Shown here one piece after another: positions 8,039 to 16,898 of a DNA stretch of 64,000 nucleotides. A program made the position numbers and the translations under genes. The notes under the pieces were generated by a model. That model made no database searches. It was not told the DNA's origin and saw only the letters and a program-made list of their open reading frames with translations. The DNA comes from Streptomyces sp. NBC_01198. Lineage in GTDB: Bacteria > Actinomycetota > Actinomycetes > Streptomycetales > Streptomycetaceae. Position 1 is the first letter of the stretch, and each line of letters opens with the position of its first letter. The DNA lies in assembly GCF_036010485.1 (NCBI RefSeq), contig NZ_CP108568.1:5153001-5217000 (forward strand), written 5' to 3'.

Positions 8039-8898
8039 CTGAGCCGTCCGGCCGACGCCACGGTGGCGGCGGCCTCCCGCTCGGTCAGACCGGTGTGCAC
8101 CGCGGCCGTCACCAGGGCCGGCGCCAGGACGTCGCCGAGGCCGGCGTCGTAGGCACGGCAGGCGGCCCAGAACAGCCGCCCGTTGCGCTCGCCTTCGTGC
8201 GAATCCAGCACGAACCGCACCAGGGCCGCGGCCCGCTTCTCGGCGGGGTGCCGCGGCCCTGCCGCGTGCCGGGCCTGCCGCTCGTAGGGCGCGGGCGGGG
8301 GGACGGCGAGCCGCAGCAGCACGGCCGGCGCGGCGGCCAGCGGGCGGTCCGCGCCGCCGGGGGCCAGCAGGTAGCGGCCCGCCACCGTGCGCGAACCCGG
8401 GCCGACCACGTAGCCGCCCTCGCCGCGCACGTCGATGCCGGGGGCGAGCCTGCCCGCCGAGTTGGGGACCGGACCCGGCGCCGTCAGCCACAGGTGGCGG
8501 CCGCCGCTCGGGGTGAGCACGGTGACGGTGTCGGGCACCGTGAAGCCGTGGGTCCCGGCCAGCACGCGCAGCGCGCCGATCCCGTCGGCCCCGTGCTTGA
8601 CGTCGAGGTCGAGGCCGATCAGATGGTGCGGCCCGCGCCCGCAGGCCACGCCGTAGCCGGTGGCCCAGGGCGCCACCGCGAACAGCGCGCGTATACGCGC
8701 CGGGTCGGTGGTCGCGTCGTGCACGCCGTGCCCGGGCCTGCCGCACTCGCCGCGGCACATGACCGCCGAGCGCGGCTCGTCGCGGTGCGGGGACCGGACG
8801 GCGGGCAGCTTCGTCCGGGACAGCGGGATGACGGGCAGACCGCGGGCCGCGGTCAGCAGCGCCGCGTGCAGGGCGCGGGTGTGGTCGGGGCGTGGCAT
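8020..8898 (-). CDS. bifunctional DNA primase/polymerase (Prim-Pol) domain protein
   Basis: A 292-residue archaeo-eukaryotic primase (AEP) superfamily protein. The metal-binding acidic motif is LIGLDLDVKHG, the conserved His motif is SGGRHLWLTAPG, and both lie in the Prim-Pol order. No helicase domain follows, so it is a stand-alone primase-like protein rather than a plasmid replication protein. The ATG at 8898 has AGGGAG six bases upstream. A longer ORF to 8937 would run through a LexA-type box and has no ribosome site. The operator (8916-8931) suggests induction by DNA damage and a role in repair or lesion bypass; that role is inference. Confidence 0.8.
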   Translation of the reverse strand: MPRPDHTRALHAALLTAARGLPVIPLSRTKLPAVRSPHRDEPRSAVMCRGECGRPGHGVHDATTDPARIRALFAVAPWATGYGVACGRGPHHLIGLDLDVKHGADGIGALRVLAGTHGFTVPDTVTVLTPSGGRHLWLTAPGPVPNSAGRLAPGIDVRGEGGYVVGPGSRTVAGRYLLAPGGADRPLAAAPAVLLRLAVPPPAPYERQARHAAGPRHPAEKRAAALVRFVLDSHEGERNGRLFWAACRAYDAGLGDVLAPALVTAAVHTGLTEREAAATVASAGRLRAAPHG

Positions 8899-8915
8899 GG
8901 CCTGCTCCCTGGTGT

Positions 8916-8931
8916 TCGAACGCATGTTCGT
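8916..8931. promoter_or_regulatory. LexA-type SOS box
   Basis: TCGAACGCATGTTCGT matches the actinobacterial SOS consensus TCGAAC-N4-GTTCGA at all but the last base. It lies 18 bp before the start of the primase/polymerase-domain gene, where a bound LexA would block its promoter. Confidence 0.75.
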
Positions 8932-9143
8932 CTGCACTCTTCAGTGATACCGCGCCGGAGCGCCACCGTCCACCATGAATCGCGCCGGACGTGGCGCCGC
9001 TCCTCGCGCATGCGGGCGGCGTCCGGGTGCCGGCCGCGTGCGATTCGGCAACCGGGGAAGATCACTGCCGTGGGGAAGGCCGATTTTTTGCCAGGCCATT
9101 ACTCTTGACGAAGAGCTGCAGGACGCGGCCATGGAGGAGCGAA

Positions 9144-10028
9144 ATGAGGAGCAGCAACCCGGTCCTCTCCCGGCGGGGTTTCACCCACGGGAACGACTAC
9201 GCCGGCTTCGAGTCGCAGGGCGCCCGCGGCGCCCAGGGTGTGCCCGGCGGTGTCCGGCAGGGCGGCAACCCGTACGCGCAGGCCCCGCGCAATCCCTACG
9301 ACCAGGGGCAGCCGCTGACCGCCGTAGGCTTCGAGCAGGCGTACGCCGCGCCCGCCGCCGTCGCCGCGCCGGCCGGCACGATGACGATCGAGGACGTCGT
9401 CAGGCGTACGGGCATGACGCTCGGCACCGTCGCGGTCGGCGCGGTGCTCGGCTGGGTCGCGCTGCCCGACAACTACGGCCTGGCGGTGGGCGCGGCCCTG
9501 ATCGCGTTCGTGCTGGCCATGGTGCAGGCGTTCAAGCGCACGCCCGTACCCGCCCTGATCCTCGGCTACGCCCTCTTCGAGGGGGTCTTCCTCGGGGCAA
9601 TCAGCCGGATCTACAACGAGGCGTGGCAAGGTGCCCCGGTCCAGGCGGTGCTCGGCACCATGGCGGTCTTCGCCGGCATGCTCGTCGCCTACCGGGCGCG
9701 GATCATCCGCGTCACCGCCCGCTACCAGCGGATCGGACTGGCCGTCGCCGTCGGCTTCGTGCTGGCGATGCTGGTGAACCTGCTCTTCGCCGCCTTCGGC
9801 AACGCCGACGGGCTGGGGCTGCGCACCGGCGCGCTCGGCATCGTCTTCTGCCTGCTCGGCATCGCACTGGGCGCGTTCTTCCTGTCGCTGGACTTCAAGC
9901 AGGTCGAGGACGGCATCCGGGGCGGGGCCCCGCGCCAGGAGAGCTGGCTGGCCGCCTTCGGGCTGACGCTGTCACTGGTGTGGATCTACCTGGAGCTGCT
10001 GCGGCTGATCGCGATCCTCCGCGACTGA
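9144..10028 (+). CDS. Bax inhibitor-1/YccA family membrane protein
   Basis: A 294-residue protein with a Gly/Gln-rich cytoplasmic N-terminus (about 1-75) and a Bax-inhibitor-1/YccA domain of roughly seven hydrophobic segments. Recognisable blocks are ALILGYALFEGVFLGAIS, with the family-typical EG pair, and AFFLSLDFKQVEDGIR near the C-terminus, where family members carry conserved acids. Bacterial members are thought to be calcium or proton leak channels; no role is established in actinomycetes. The ATG at 9144 follows GGAGGAGC and fits better than in-frame starts upstream. It stands alone, ending at a strong terminator. Confidence 0.88.
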   Translation: MRSSNPVLSRRGFTHGNDYAGFESQGARGAQGVPGGVRQGGNPYAQAPRNPYDQGQPLTAVGFEQAYAAPAAVAAPAGTMTIEDVVRRTGMTLGTVAVGAVLGWVALPDNYGLAVGAALIAFVLAMVQAFKRTPVPALILGYALFEGVFLGAISRIYNEAWQGAPVQAVLGTMAVFAGMLVAYRARIIRVTARYQRIGLAVAVGFVLAMLVNLLFAAFGNADGLGLRTGALGIVFCLLGIALGAFFLSLDFKQVEDGIRGGAPRQESWLAAFGLTLSLVWIYLELLRLIAILRD

Positions 10029-10052
10029 CCGTCCACAAGCCGCGACCGCTCA

Positions 10053-10089
10053 ACGGGCGGCCGGGAAGCGACGCTTCCCGGCCGCCCGT
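10053..10089. terminator. long-stem terminator after the Bax-inhibitor gene
   Basis: An almost uninterrupted palindrome (10053-10070 with 10072-10089) between two converging genes. It probably folds as a ~15-bp stem with a GCGACGC loop and could stop transcription from both sides. Confidence 0.7.
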
Positions 10090-10115
10090 CGGCGTCGTGT
10101 GGGGGTGGGGCGGGG

Positions 10116-10349
10116 TCAGAGCAGATTGCGCGCGGCCCGCCGCAGGTCGTACTCGTGGACGATGGCCTTGGCGTGTCCGTAGGAGAGGTCGTGCTCCGAG
10201 CGGAGCCAGCTGACCTTGTCGTCGAAGCGGAAGAACGACGGGCCGTCGTCGAGGGCGGACAGCCAGTCGCTCACCTCGCGGCCGGTGCAGTGCGGGATGC
10301 GGTCGAGCAGATTCCGGTGGGTTTCCTCGGAGAAGTGCGTTTGGGACAT
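10116..10349 (-). CDS. small DUF4287-like protein
   Basis: A 77-residue protein beginning MSQTHFSEETHRNLLDRIPH, with the block SYGHAKAIVHEYDLRR near the C-terminus. This resembles DUF4287 (helical, often beside DUF5655 in larger proteins), where short reads such as L-x-x-K-x-G-I/L-xH-GHA-KA-I are typical. Function is unknown. The ATG has GGAGG five bases upstream. It is monocistronic, divergent from the next small gene. Confidence 0.7.
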   Translation of the reverse strand: MSQTHFSEETHRNLLDRIPHCTGREVSDWLSALDDGPSFFRFDDKVSWLRSEHDLSYGHAKAIVHEYDLRRAARNLL

Positions 10350-10470
10350 CGGCGCCTCCGGTATGTGGTCCGGTCACCCCACCGTGCCCGAGAGGCCGGT
10401 CGTTGGCAACCATCGCGGACGTGCGGATATGGGTGCGAGGGTGACTCCCGTACCCCGGTAGGGTCACGTC

Positions 10471-10824
10471 ATGCCGGAGCGCACCGATCCCGACCAGGAT
10501 CCGCACACCGATCTCACCGCCGCCGTCGAGCGCCTCGCGGGGCGCCTGCGGGCGCTTCCGCAGCGCAGGCTCCAGGAGGGCGCCGCGGCCGCCGGCCTGG
10601 AGCTGGCGCGCTGGCTCGACCGCGAGGCGCAGCTGCTGGAGTTCCCCGGTCGCGAGCCGTACGTGATGCCCGACGACGGCGTCTTCGTGGTGGGCGACCA
10701 ACTCGTGCTGGCCGGGCGGGAGCTCGTCGCGGTGACGCGGCTGCCGGAGCACCGGGAGCTGTTGGCCCAGGCGCGCGAGCGGGTGGCGCGGGCGGCCAGG
10801 GCCGTCGACCAGCGCCGGGCGTAG
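10471..10824 (+). CDS. conserved hypothetical protein
   Basis: A 117-residue acidic and Arg-rich, mostly helical protein with no recognised domain. The central block EPYVMPDDGVFVVGDQLVLA looks like two short strands between helices rich in Arg, Glu and Ala. TAGGGT (10459-10464) lies six bases before the ATG, so the message is probably leaderless. It converges on the minus-strand membrane protein with only six bases between the stops. I do not recognise a function. Confidence 0.7.
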   Translation: MPERTDPDQDPHTDLTAAVERLAGRLRALPQRRLQEGAAAAGLELARWLDREAQLLEFPGREPYVMPDDGVFVVGDQLVLAGRELVAVTRLPEHRELLAQARERVARAARAVDQRRA

Positions 10825-10830
10825 GGCCGC

Positions 10831-11637
10831 TCAGAGCGAGGCGACCACCCGGTCGGCGAGCACGTAGACGCTCTCCTCGCCGAAGGCGAAGGTCAGCGCG
10901 TAGGCGCCGGCTATCGCGGAACCGCCGCGCAGCACCGGGACGTCGCCGCGGTCCAGGGCGTCGCACAGCCGCAGCGCGGTCTCCCGGTGACCCGGCGTCA
11001 TGCACAGCGTGGTGCCGTCGGCGAAGACGTAGACGTCGAGCGTGCCGAGCGGGCCGGGGCGGACGTCGGAGAGCGGCACGCGGGCGTCGGCGAGGTCGGC
11101 CAGCCGGTCGGCGGTCTGGTCCTGCGAGGCGACGACAGGGGACGGCGCGAAGTCCGGGCCCGACGGGTGCGGGATCGCGCCCGGCGCGGGCAGCGTGGCC
11201 TCGGGCGCCTCCGCGGTGTCGGCTTCGAGTCCGGCGTCGTAGCCCGCGTCGAGCCCGGCGAAGTCGGCCTGCCGGGGCAGGAAGGGCAGGACCGGGGGCA
11301 CCTCGTAGTCGTTGCCGGGCAGCACGCCGTCGGTGCCGCCGCCGGTCAGGCCGCCGCGGAAGAGGGTGGTCTCGCCGGCGCTCTCGCGGGCCTCCTGCTC
11401 GGCCCAGAAGGCGCGGGCCTCGGCGAGTTCGCGCTCCCGCTCGTCGGCGAGGGCGTCGGCCACCGCGGTCCTGATCTCGCCGGCCGCCGCGCGCTGCTCG
11501 GGCAGGCGCAGGCCGGCCAGGTCCTGGCGCAGTGCGGACAGCTCGCGGCGTACGCCACGGGCGGTGAGCAGAGCGGCGGAGCCTGCCGCCACGGCGAGAC
11601 CCGCGGCGACCAGCAGGACGGTGAAGTTGGCACTCAC
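10831..11637 (-). CDS. membrane-anchored hypothetical protein
   Basis: A 268-residue protein with an N-terminal hydrophobic segment (VLLVAAGLAVAAGSAALLTA) followed by a helical Arg/Glu-rich stretch that looks like a coiled coil. An acidic Gly/Pro linker and a folded C-terminal region (about 175-268) with repeated beta-like segments such as LDVYVFADGTTLCM come next. I chose the GTG at 11637 because GGGAG lies seven bases upstream; an in-frame ATG at 11676 is possible. I do not recognise the C-terminal domain. Confidence 0.65.
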   Translation of the reverse strand: MSANFTVLLVAAGLAVAAGSAALLTARGVRRELSALRQDLAGLRLPEQRAAAGEIRTAVADALADERERELAEARAFWAEQEARESAGETTLFRGGLTGGGTDGVLPGNDYEVPPVLPFLPRQADFAGLDAGYDAGLEADTAEAPEATLPAPGAIPHPSGPDFAPSPVVASQDQTADRLADLADARVPLSDVRPGPLGTLDVYVFADGTTLCMTPGHRETALRLCDALDRGDVPVLRGGSAIAGAYALTFAFGEESVYVLADRVVASL

Positions 11638-11816
11638 TGACGTTCTCCCGACTGACGCGACCCGAGCAATGCCCACCTGAACGGCGGACGAAACTCCCCC
11701 TCACCTCACTGTGCCGCTAAACCCGTGGCCTTTGCAGTGCGGAAAGTCATGGCTTGGGCGGGTCTGGGAGACTGTCCGGTTTTTGTATGTGGCGTCTGAC
11801 CTGCACCAATGCACCG

Positions 11817-11843
11817 CCCCCAGGGAAAATCACATCCCGGGGG
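11817..11843 (-). terminator. possible terminator after the thiolase gene
   Basis: CCCCC-A-GGGA (11817-11826) can pair with TCCCGGGGG (11835-11843), leaving one bulged A. It lies about 60 bp past the thiolase stop. The remaining 11638-11816 shows no clear element. Confidence 0.35.
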
Positions 11844-11902
11844 CGATTTGGTTGCGACTTGCGTCACAATCCCGCGTTACGGAGTCGGCTGTTGGCGGAG
11901 GG

Positions 11903-13123
11903 TCACGAAAGCCGCTCGATCACCATCGCCATGCCCTGGCCGCCGCCGACGCACATGGTCTCCAGGCCGAACTGCTTGTCGTGGAACTGCAGGCTGTTGA
12001 TGAGGGTCCCGGTGATGCGCGCGCCGGTCATGCCGAACGGGTGGCCGACCGCGATGGCGCCGCCGTTGACGTTCAGCCGGTCGAGGTCGATGCCCAGGTC
12101 GCGGTAGGACGGGATGACCTGCGCGGCGAAGGCCTCGTTGATCTCGACCAGGTCGATGTCGCCGATCGACATCCCGGCCCGCCGCAGCGCCTGCTGCGAG
12201 GCCGCCACCGGGCCGTAGCCCATGATCTCCGGGGAGAGCCCGGACACGCCGGTGGAGACCACCCGGGCCAGCGGGGTGACGCCCAACTCCCGCGCCTTGG
12301 TGTCCGACATGACGACCAGTGCGGCGGCGCCGTCGTTGAGCGGGCAGCAGTTGCCCGCGGTCACGGTGCCGTCGGGCCTGAAGACCGGCTTGAGGCCCTG
12401 GACGCCCTCCAGGGTCACCCCTGCCCGCGGGCCGTCGTCCGTGGCCACCACGGTGCCGTCAGGCAGCGTCACCGGGGTGATCTCGCGCTCCCAGAAGCCG
12501 TTCTGCAGCGCTTTCTCGGCCAGATTCTGCGACCGCACGCCGAACTCGTCCTGGTCCTGCCGCGTGATGCCCTTGAGCGCCGCCAGATTCTCCGCGGTCT
12601 GCCCCATCGCGATGTACGCGTCCGGCAGCAGGCCGTCCTCGCGCGGGTCGTGCCAGTCGGCGCCGCTCTGCTCGGCGCGCGCCGCCGTACGCGCGAAGGC
12701 CTCGCCGAACACCGGGTTCATCGTGTCGGGCAGGCTGTCGGAGTTGCCCTTGGTGAAGCGCGACACCATCTCGACACCCGCCGAGATGAAGACGTCGCCC
12801 TCGCCGGCCCTGATGGCGTGCAGTGCCATCCGGGTCGTCTGCAGCGACGAGGAGCAGTACCGGGTGACGGTGCAGCCCGGCAGGTGGTCCATGCCCATCT
12901 GCACCGCGACGATCCGGCCCAGGTTGAAGCCCTGCTCGCCGCCCGGCAGGCCGCAGCCCAGCATCAGGTCGTCGATGTCGTGCGGATCGAGCTGCGGCAC
13001 CTTGGCGAGCGCGGTGCTGATGATCGTGGCGGCCAGGTCGTCGGGGCGCAGCTCCTGGAGCGACCCCTTGAAGGCGCGACCGATGGGCGAACGGGCGGCT
13101 GAGACGATGACGGCTTCTGGCAT
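11903..13123 (-). CDS. acetyl-CoA C-acyltransferase (thiolase)
   Basis: A 406-residue class I thiolase, which cleaves 3-ketoacyl-CoA or condenses two acetyl-CoA. The nucleophilic Cys lies in TVTRYCSSSLQTTRMALHAI, the GHP motif in AIAVGHPFGMTGAR, and the catalytic Cys near the C-terminus in LETMCVGGGQGMAMVIE. NEAF (EINEAFAAQVIP) is also intact. GAGGAGT precedes the ATG. It is monocistronic and resembles the FadA-type thiolases of beta-oxidation, but a biosynthetic role cannot be excluded. Confidence 0.92.
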   Translation of the reverse strand: MPEAVIVSAARSPIGRAFKGSLQELRPDDLAATIISTALAKVPQLDPHDIDDLMLGCGLPGGEQGFNLGRIVAVQMGMDHLPGCTVTRYCSSSLQTTRMALHAIRAGEGDVFISAGVEMVSRFTKGNSDSLPDTMNPVFGEAFARTAARAEQSGADWHDPREDGLLPDAYIAMGQTAENLAALKGITRQDQDEFGVRSQNLAEKALQNGFWEREITPVTLPDGTVVATDDGPRAGVTLEGVQGLKPVFRPDGTVTAGNCCPLNDGAAALVVMSDTKARELGVTPLARVVSTGVSGLSPEIMGYGPVAASQQALRRAGMSIGDIDLVEINEAFAAQVIPSYRDLGIDLDRLNVNGGAIAVGHPFGMTGARITGTLINSLQFHDKQFGLETMCVGGGQGMAMVIERLS

Positions 13124-13383
13124 CGCGACACTCCTCGGCTAGCTGCGGGCGGGCGTGGTGCGTGGGTCGTGGTGCGTGGGTCGTGGTGCGGCGGTTCCGT
13201 GACCGGGCGTCCCCCGCGGGTTCGGCGCCCTGGCCATCAGGACGCCGGACCCGCGGCCACGGACCCGCTGGAAAGTCACCCGCAGGTATCGCGGCGGGTC
13301 ACCAGCGGACCGCTGTGACGCGGGCTACTTTCTGAGCGCTTGCTTACCCGACGATGCTACGCCCGTACCCCGCACCGCGGCAG

Positions 13384-14436
13384 CTACGCCGACCGGTGCG
13401 CGGCCCGCTCCTCGGCCGCGGTGTCCGCGGCGTCCTGCTCCGGGTGCTCCTCGGCCAGCAGCCGCCGCCTGCGCCGCTTGATGAGCGCCCAGCGCCCGCG
13501 CGGACCCGACTCGGCGTCCCGCGCCGCGGTGACCTCGGTGCCGCCCTCGGCGGCCGCCTCCGCCGCGGCCTGCGCGACCGGCAGGAAGCCCTCGCCGCGC
13601 CGCACGTCCGGCCGCTCGTCGGTCTGCGGCCACACGCCGAGCGCGGCGCACAGCGTCGGCAGCACGGCCATGGCGGCGGTCGCGTACCCCTCGGCGGAGG
13701 GATGGAAGTTGTCCGGGCCGAACAGCTCGCGCGGCCTGGCCTCGAACTCCGGCCCCAGCAGGTCGCCGAGCGAGACCGTACGGCCGCCCACGCCGACCAC
13801 CGCGATGGTCTGCGCAGCGGCCAGCTGCCGGCTCATCCGGCGGGCCAGCCAGCGCAGCGGCTGGTAGACCGGCTCGACGGAGCCGAGGTCCGGGCAGGTG
13901 CCGACGATCACCTCCACGCCGGCCGCGCGCAGCCTGCGCACCGCGTCGGACAGCAGCCGCACCGAGGCGGCGGGCGGCATGCGGTGGGTGACGTCGTTGG
14001 CGCCGATCATGATCACCGCCACGTCGGGCGGCGGCGCCTCGTCGAGGACCAGCGCCACCTGGCGGGGCAGGTCGTCGGACTGCGCGCCCGGCTGCGCCAC
14101 GTTCACCAGCTTCACCGGCCGTTCCGCGACCGCCGCCAGACCCGAGGCGAGCAGCGCGCCGGGGGTCTCCCTGGCCCGGTGCACGCCCTGCCCCGCGGCC
14201 GTGGAGTCACCGAGGAAGACCAGCCGCAGCGGCGGCCCGCCGCCGGGGCGCGCAAACGCGGACCCGTACCGGCCGTCGGCCCGCGGGGGGACGTCCTCCG
14301 AACCGCCCACCACCCGCTTGGCCATCCGGACCTCCGCAAGCACCAGACCGACCGCGGCCCCGCCCAGCAGGCTGATCCCGCCGCTGCCGAACGCCGCCGC
14401 GGTCGCAATCCGCCGTGCCACCCTCACCCTCGACAT
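13384..14436 (-). CDS. SGNH/GDSL hydrolase (lipase/esterase)
   Basis: A 350-residue SGNH-fold esterase. The N-terminus has a hydrophobic segment (AAFGSGGISLLGGAAVGLVL), so it is probably membrane-anchored or exported. Block I is LVFLGDSTAAGQG (Ser nucleophile), block III is VIMIGANDVTH (Asn), and block V is DNFHPSAEGYA, supplying Asp and His. The ~100-residue C-terminal tail is charged and low complexity. AGGAGGTGA precedes the ATG by about 11 bases. It is divergent from cystathionine beta-synthase; substrate unknown. Confidence 0.85.
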   Translation of the reverse strand: MSRVRVARRIATAAAFGSGGISLLGGAAVGLVLAEVRMAKRVVGGSEDVPPRADGRYGSAFARPGGGPPLRLVFLGDSTAAGQGVHRARETPGALLASGLAAVAERPVKLVNVAQPGAQSDDLPRQVALVLDEAPPPDVAVIMIGANDVTHRMPPAASVRLLSDAVRRLRAAGVEVIVGTCPDLGSVEPVYQPLRWLARRMSRQLAAAQTIAVVGVGGRTVSLGDLLGPEFEARPRELFGPDNFHPSAEGYATAAMAVLPTLCAALGVWPQTDERPDVRRGEGFLPVAQAAAEAAAEGGTEVTAARDAESGPRGRWALIKRRRRRLLAEEHPEQDAADTAAEERAAHRSA

Positions 14437-14597
14437 CGAGTCCGCTCACCTCCTGTGTACGAGCCGGTACAACACCTTGTTGCCCCGAACGACCTCCCTG
14501 ACAACGTCAACGGTGTCCGCAACGTCCGCGTTTCGCTGCGGTCCGCGGGCAGCACCTAGGCTGACCCCACCATCACGGAGAACCCGGAGACACTACG

Positions 14598-15986
14598 GTG
14601 CAGTTTCACGACTCGATGATCAGCCTCGTCGGCAACACCCCGCTGGTGAAGCTCAACAGTGTGACCGAGGGCATCCAGGCGACGGTCCTGGCCAAGGTCG
14701 AATACTTCAATCCCGGCGGTTCTGTGAAGGACCGCATCGCGCTGCGCATGATCGAGGCCGCGGAACGCAGCGGCGAGCTCAAGCCCGGCGGCACCATCGT
14801 CGAGCCGACCTCCGGCAACACCGGCGTGGGCCTGGCCCTGGTCGCGCAGCGCAAGGGGTACCACTGCATCTTCGTGTGCCCAGACAAGGTCTCCACGGAC
14901 AAAATCAACGTCCTGCGGGCCTACGGTGCCGAGGTCGTCGTCTGCCCGACGGCCGTCGACCCCGGGCACCCGGACTCGTACTACAACGTCTCCGACCGCC
15001 TGGTGGAGGAGACCCCGAACGCCTGGAAGCCCGACCAGTACAGCAACCCGAACAACCCGCTGTCGCACTACGAGTCCACCGGGCCGGAGCTGTGGCAGCA
15101 GACCGAGGGCCGGATCACCCACTTCGTGGCGGGCGTCGGCACCGGCGGCACCATCTCGGGCACCGGCCGCTACCTCAAGGACGTCAGCGAGGGCCGGGTG
15201 CAGGTCGTCGGCGCCGACCCGGAGGGCTCGGTCTACAGCGGCGGCTCGGGGCGGCCGTATCTGGTCGAGGGCGTCGGCGAGGACTTCTGGCCGACCGCCT
15301 ACGACCGGGAGGTCGCCGACGAGATCGTGGCCGTCTCCGACAAGGACTCCTTCCAGATGACCCGGCGGCTGGCCCGCGAGGAGGGCCTGCTGGTCGGCGG
15401 CTCCTGCGGGATGGCGGTGGTGGCGGCGCTGAAGGTCGCCGAGCGGCTCGGCCCCGACGACGTGGTCGTCGTCCTGCTGCCGGACAGCGGCCGCGGCTAC
15501 CTGTCGAAGATCTTCAGCGACGTCTGGATGAGCTCGCACGGCTTCCTGGACGAGGGCGAGGGCGAGCCGCGGGTCTCCGACGTCCTCGCGCACAAGGACG
15601 GCGACATGCCGCAGCTGGTCCACATGCACCCCGACGAGACGGTCGGGCAGGCGATCGACGTGCTGCGCGAATACGGCGTCTCCCAGATGCCGGTGGTCAA
15701 GCCGGGCGCCGGCCACCCCGACGTGATGGCCGCCGAGGTGATCGGCTCGATCGTGGAGCGTGACCTGCTGCACGCGCTGTTCAGCAAGCGCGCGACCCTG
15801 GACGACCCGCTGGACAAGCACCTGTGCCCGCCGCTGCCGCAGGTCGGCTCCGGCGAGCCGGTCGCCGGTCTGATGGCCGTGCTGGAGGGCGCGGACGCGG
15901 CGATCGTGCTGGTCGAGGGCAAGCCGACCGGTGTGGTCAGCCGCCAGGACCTGCTGGCCTTCCTGGCCGGGCACAACGGCGCCTGA
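14598..15986 (+). CDS. cbs: cystathionine beta-synthase
   Basis: A 462-residue PLP enzyme that condenses serine and homocysteine in the transsulfuration pathway. The fold-II catalytic domain has the PLP lysine in NPGGSVKDRIALRMIEAAER, the phosphate-binding SGNTGVGLALVAQRKG, and the Gly loop GVGTGGTISGTGRYLK. The last ~125 residues are a pair of CBS domains (for example VGQAIDVLREYGVSQMPVVK and PTGVVSRQDLLAFL), which distinguishes it from plain cysteine synthases. The start is GTG with GGAG eight bases before. A TAGGCT -10 (14557-14562) is present in the divergent region. Confidence 0.92.
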   Translation: MQFHDSMISLVGNTPLVKLNSVTEGIQATVLAKVEYFNPGGSVKDRIALRMIEAAERSGELKPGGTIVEPTSGNTGVGLALVAQRKGYHCIFVCPDKVSTDKINVLRAYGAEVVVCPTAVDPGHPDSYYNVSDRLVEETPNAWKPDQYSNPNNPLSHYESTGPELWQQTEGRITHFVAGVGTGGTISGTGRYLKDVSEGRVQVVGADPEGSVYSGGSGRPYLVEGVGEDFWPTAYDREVADEIVAVSDKDSFQMTRRLAREEGLLVGGSCGMAVVAALKVAERLGPDDVVVVLLPDSGRGYLSKIFSDVWMSSHGFLDEGEGEPRVSDVLAHKDGDMPQLVHMHPDETVGQAIDVLREYGVSQMPVVKPGAGHPDVMAAEVIGSIVERDLLHALFSKRATLDDPLDKHLCPPLPQVGSGEPVAGLMAVLEGADAAIVLVEGKPTGVVSRQDLLAFLAGHNGA

Positions 15987-16261
15987 GCCGGACCACGGCC
16001 GGGCCGGGCCCGCGGCGTGGGGGGATTCACCCGGCCGGGGCCCGCGCGCCGCGGCGGCGGGGATTCGCGGAACTGGTACACCCGCGACACGTACGCGCAG
16101 CACGGGCTTAACAAGCGTCCGGCACATTGGGTGATGTCGAAAGGGCGGGCGATCAGCCGGCCCGGACGGCACACCAACGGCGCCAAGGACTTCCGGAGCG
16201 GCTCCCGGACTCCCTGGTGACCCGGACGCGCAAGCCCGGTCCTGACCCGGCCCGCGTCCCT
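15987..16261. other. intergenic region after cystathionine beta-synthase
   Basis: GC-rich DNA between converging genes. A 67-codon ORF at 16017-16220 has no ribosome site or recognisable similarity. I see no RNA gene. Confidence 0.4.
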
Positions 16262-16321
16262 CGCGGGGACCGCCGTCGTCCCGCCCTCCGGACTCGCTCC
16301 GGGGGTGCGGCGGTCCCCGCG
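16262..16321. terminator. bidirectional terminator, 14-bp perfect stem
   Basis: Arms 16262-16275 and 16308-16321 are perfectly complementary over 14 bp, and the 32-nt loop contains a further CCGG-based hairpin. It lies between cystathionine beta-synthase and the converging membrane protein gene. Confidence 0.65.
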
Positions 16322-16400
16322 ATCAACCTGTGCGCGGACCTTTGCGCGTCCGCGGCCCCGGCGATCCGCCGCCGGGGCGCCCCGGCCGCCTGACCGCCCG

Positions 16401-16808
16401 TCAGTCGTCGTCGTGGCGGGATCTCGACCAGGCGCTGCTCAGCCCCTGCGCGAGATTCACCCCCACGATGCCGGCCCAGGTGATGAACAGCCCAGGCGTG
16501 TGGGCGTTCACCGCGCCGATGGCCGACAGCGGGATCGCCAGGACCAGGGTGACGCCGGCGAATCCGTAGCGGGCGAAACGGGCACTGGCCTGCGGCGGGC
16601 CGATCGGCCGGCGGTCGGCGCGGGCGGACGACGTCTGCTGCTGCGCGAGTTCGCGGCGCACGCGCTGCTCCACACGACTGTCGACGCGCTCTGTCACCTT
16701 CTCCAGGAACGAGTCGACGAGTTCAGACTCGTACTCCGCTCCGAGGTCCTTGCGGGCCTGCAAGGTGGCGGAGAGTTCTTTGCTGAGTTCCGGGTCGCGG
16801 GCGTCCAT
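16401..16808 (-). CDS. small two-helix membrane protein
   Basis: A 135-residue protein. The N-terminal half is helical and charged (SKELSATLQARKDLGAEYES, then a VDSRVEQRVRRELAQQQ coiled coil). Two hydrophobic segments follow (YGFAGVTLVLAIPLSAIGAV and LFITWAGIVGVNLAQGL), with a basic/acidic end. The layout resembles the small actinobacterial integral membrane proteins that carry a soluble coiled-coil head, but I recognise no named family. No clear ribosome site precedes the ATG. Confidence 0.6.
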   Translation of the reverse strand: MDARDPELSKELSATLQARKDLGAEYESELVDSFLEKVTERVDSRVEQRVRRELAQQQTSSARADRRPIGPPQASARFARYGFAGVTLVLAIPLSAIGAVNAHTPGLFITWAGIVGVNLAQGLSSAWSRSRHDDD

Positions 16809-16898
16809 GGGCCCACGGTAGAGAGGCCGGACCGTGGGTGACACTGGGGTTAGCCCCCGATTCCGCCCGGGGGCCAGCCGTTCCCAGGAGGTCCAGCC

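Noticed and set aside
8020..8898. Primase/polymerase gene as a sign of an integrated plasmid or prophage
   Set aside because: No integrase, excisionase, attachment repeats or plasmid transfer genes are near, and flanking genes are chromosomal core.
8899..8937. N-terminal extension of the primase-domain protein from an ATG at 8937
   Set aside because: It would cover the LexA-type box and lacks a ribosome site, while the ATG at 8898 has one.
16017..16220. 67-codon ORF between cystathionine beta-synthase and its terminator
   Set aside because: No ribosome site, no recognisable domain, and it crosses the region where the upstream transcript should end.
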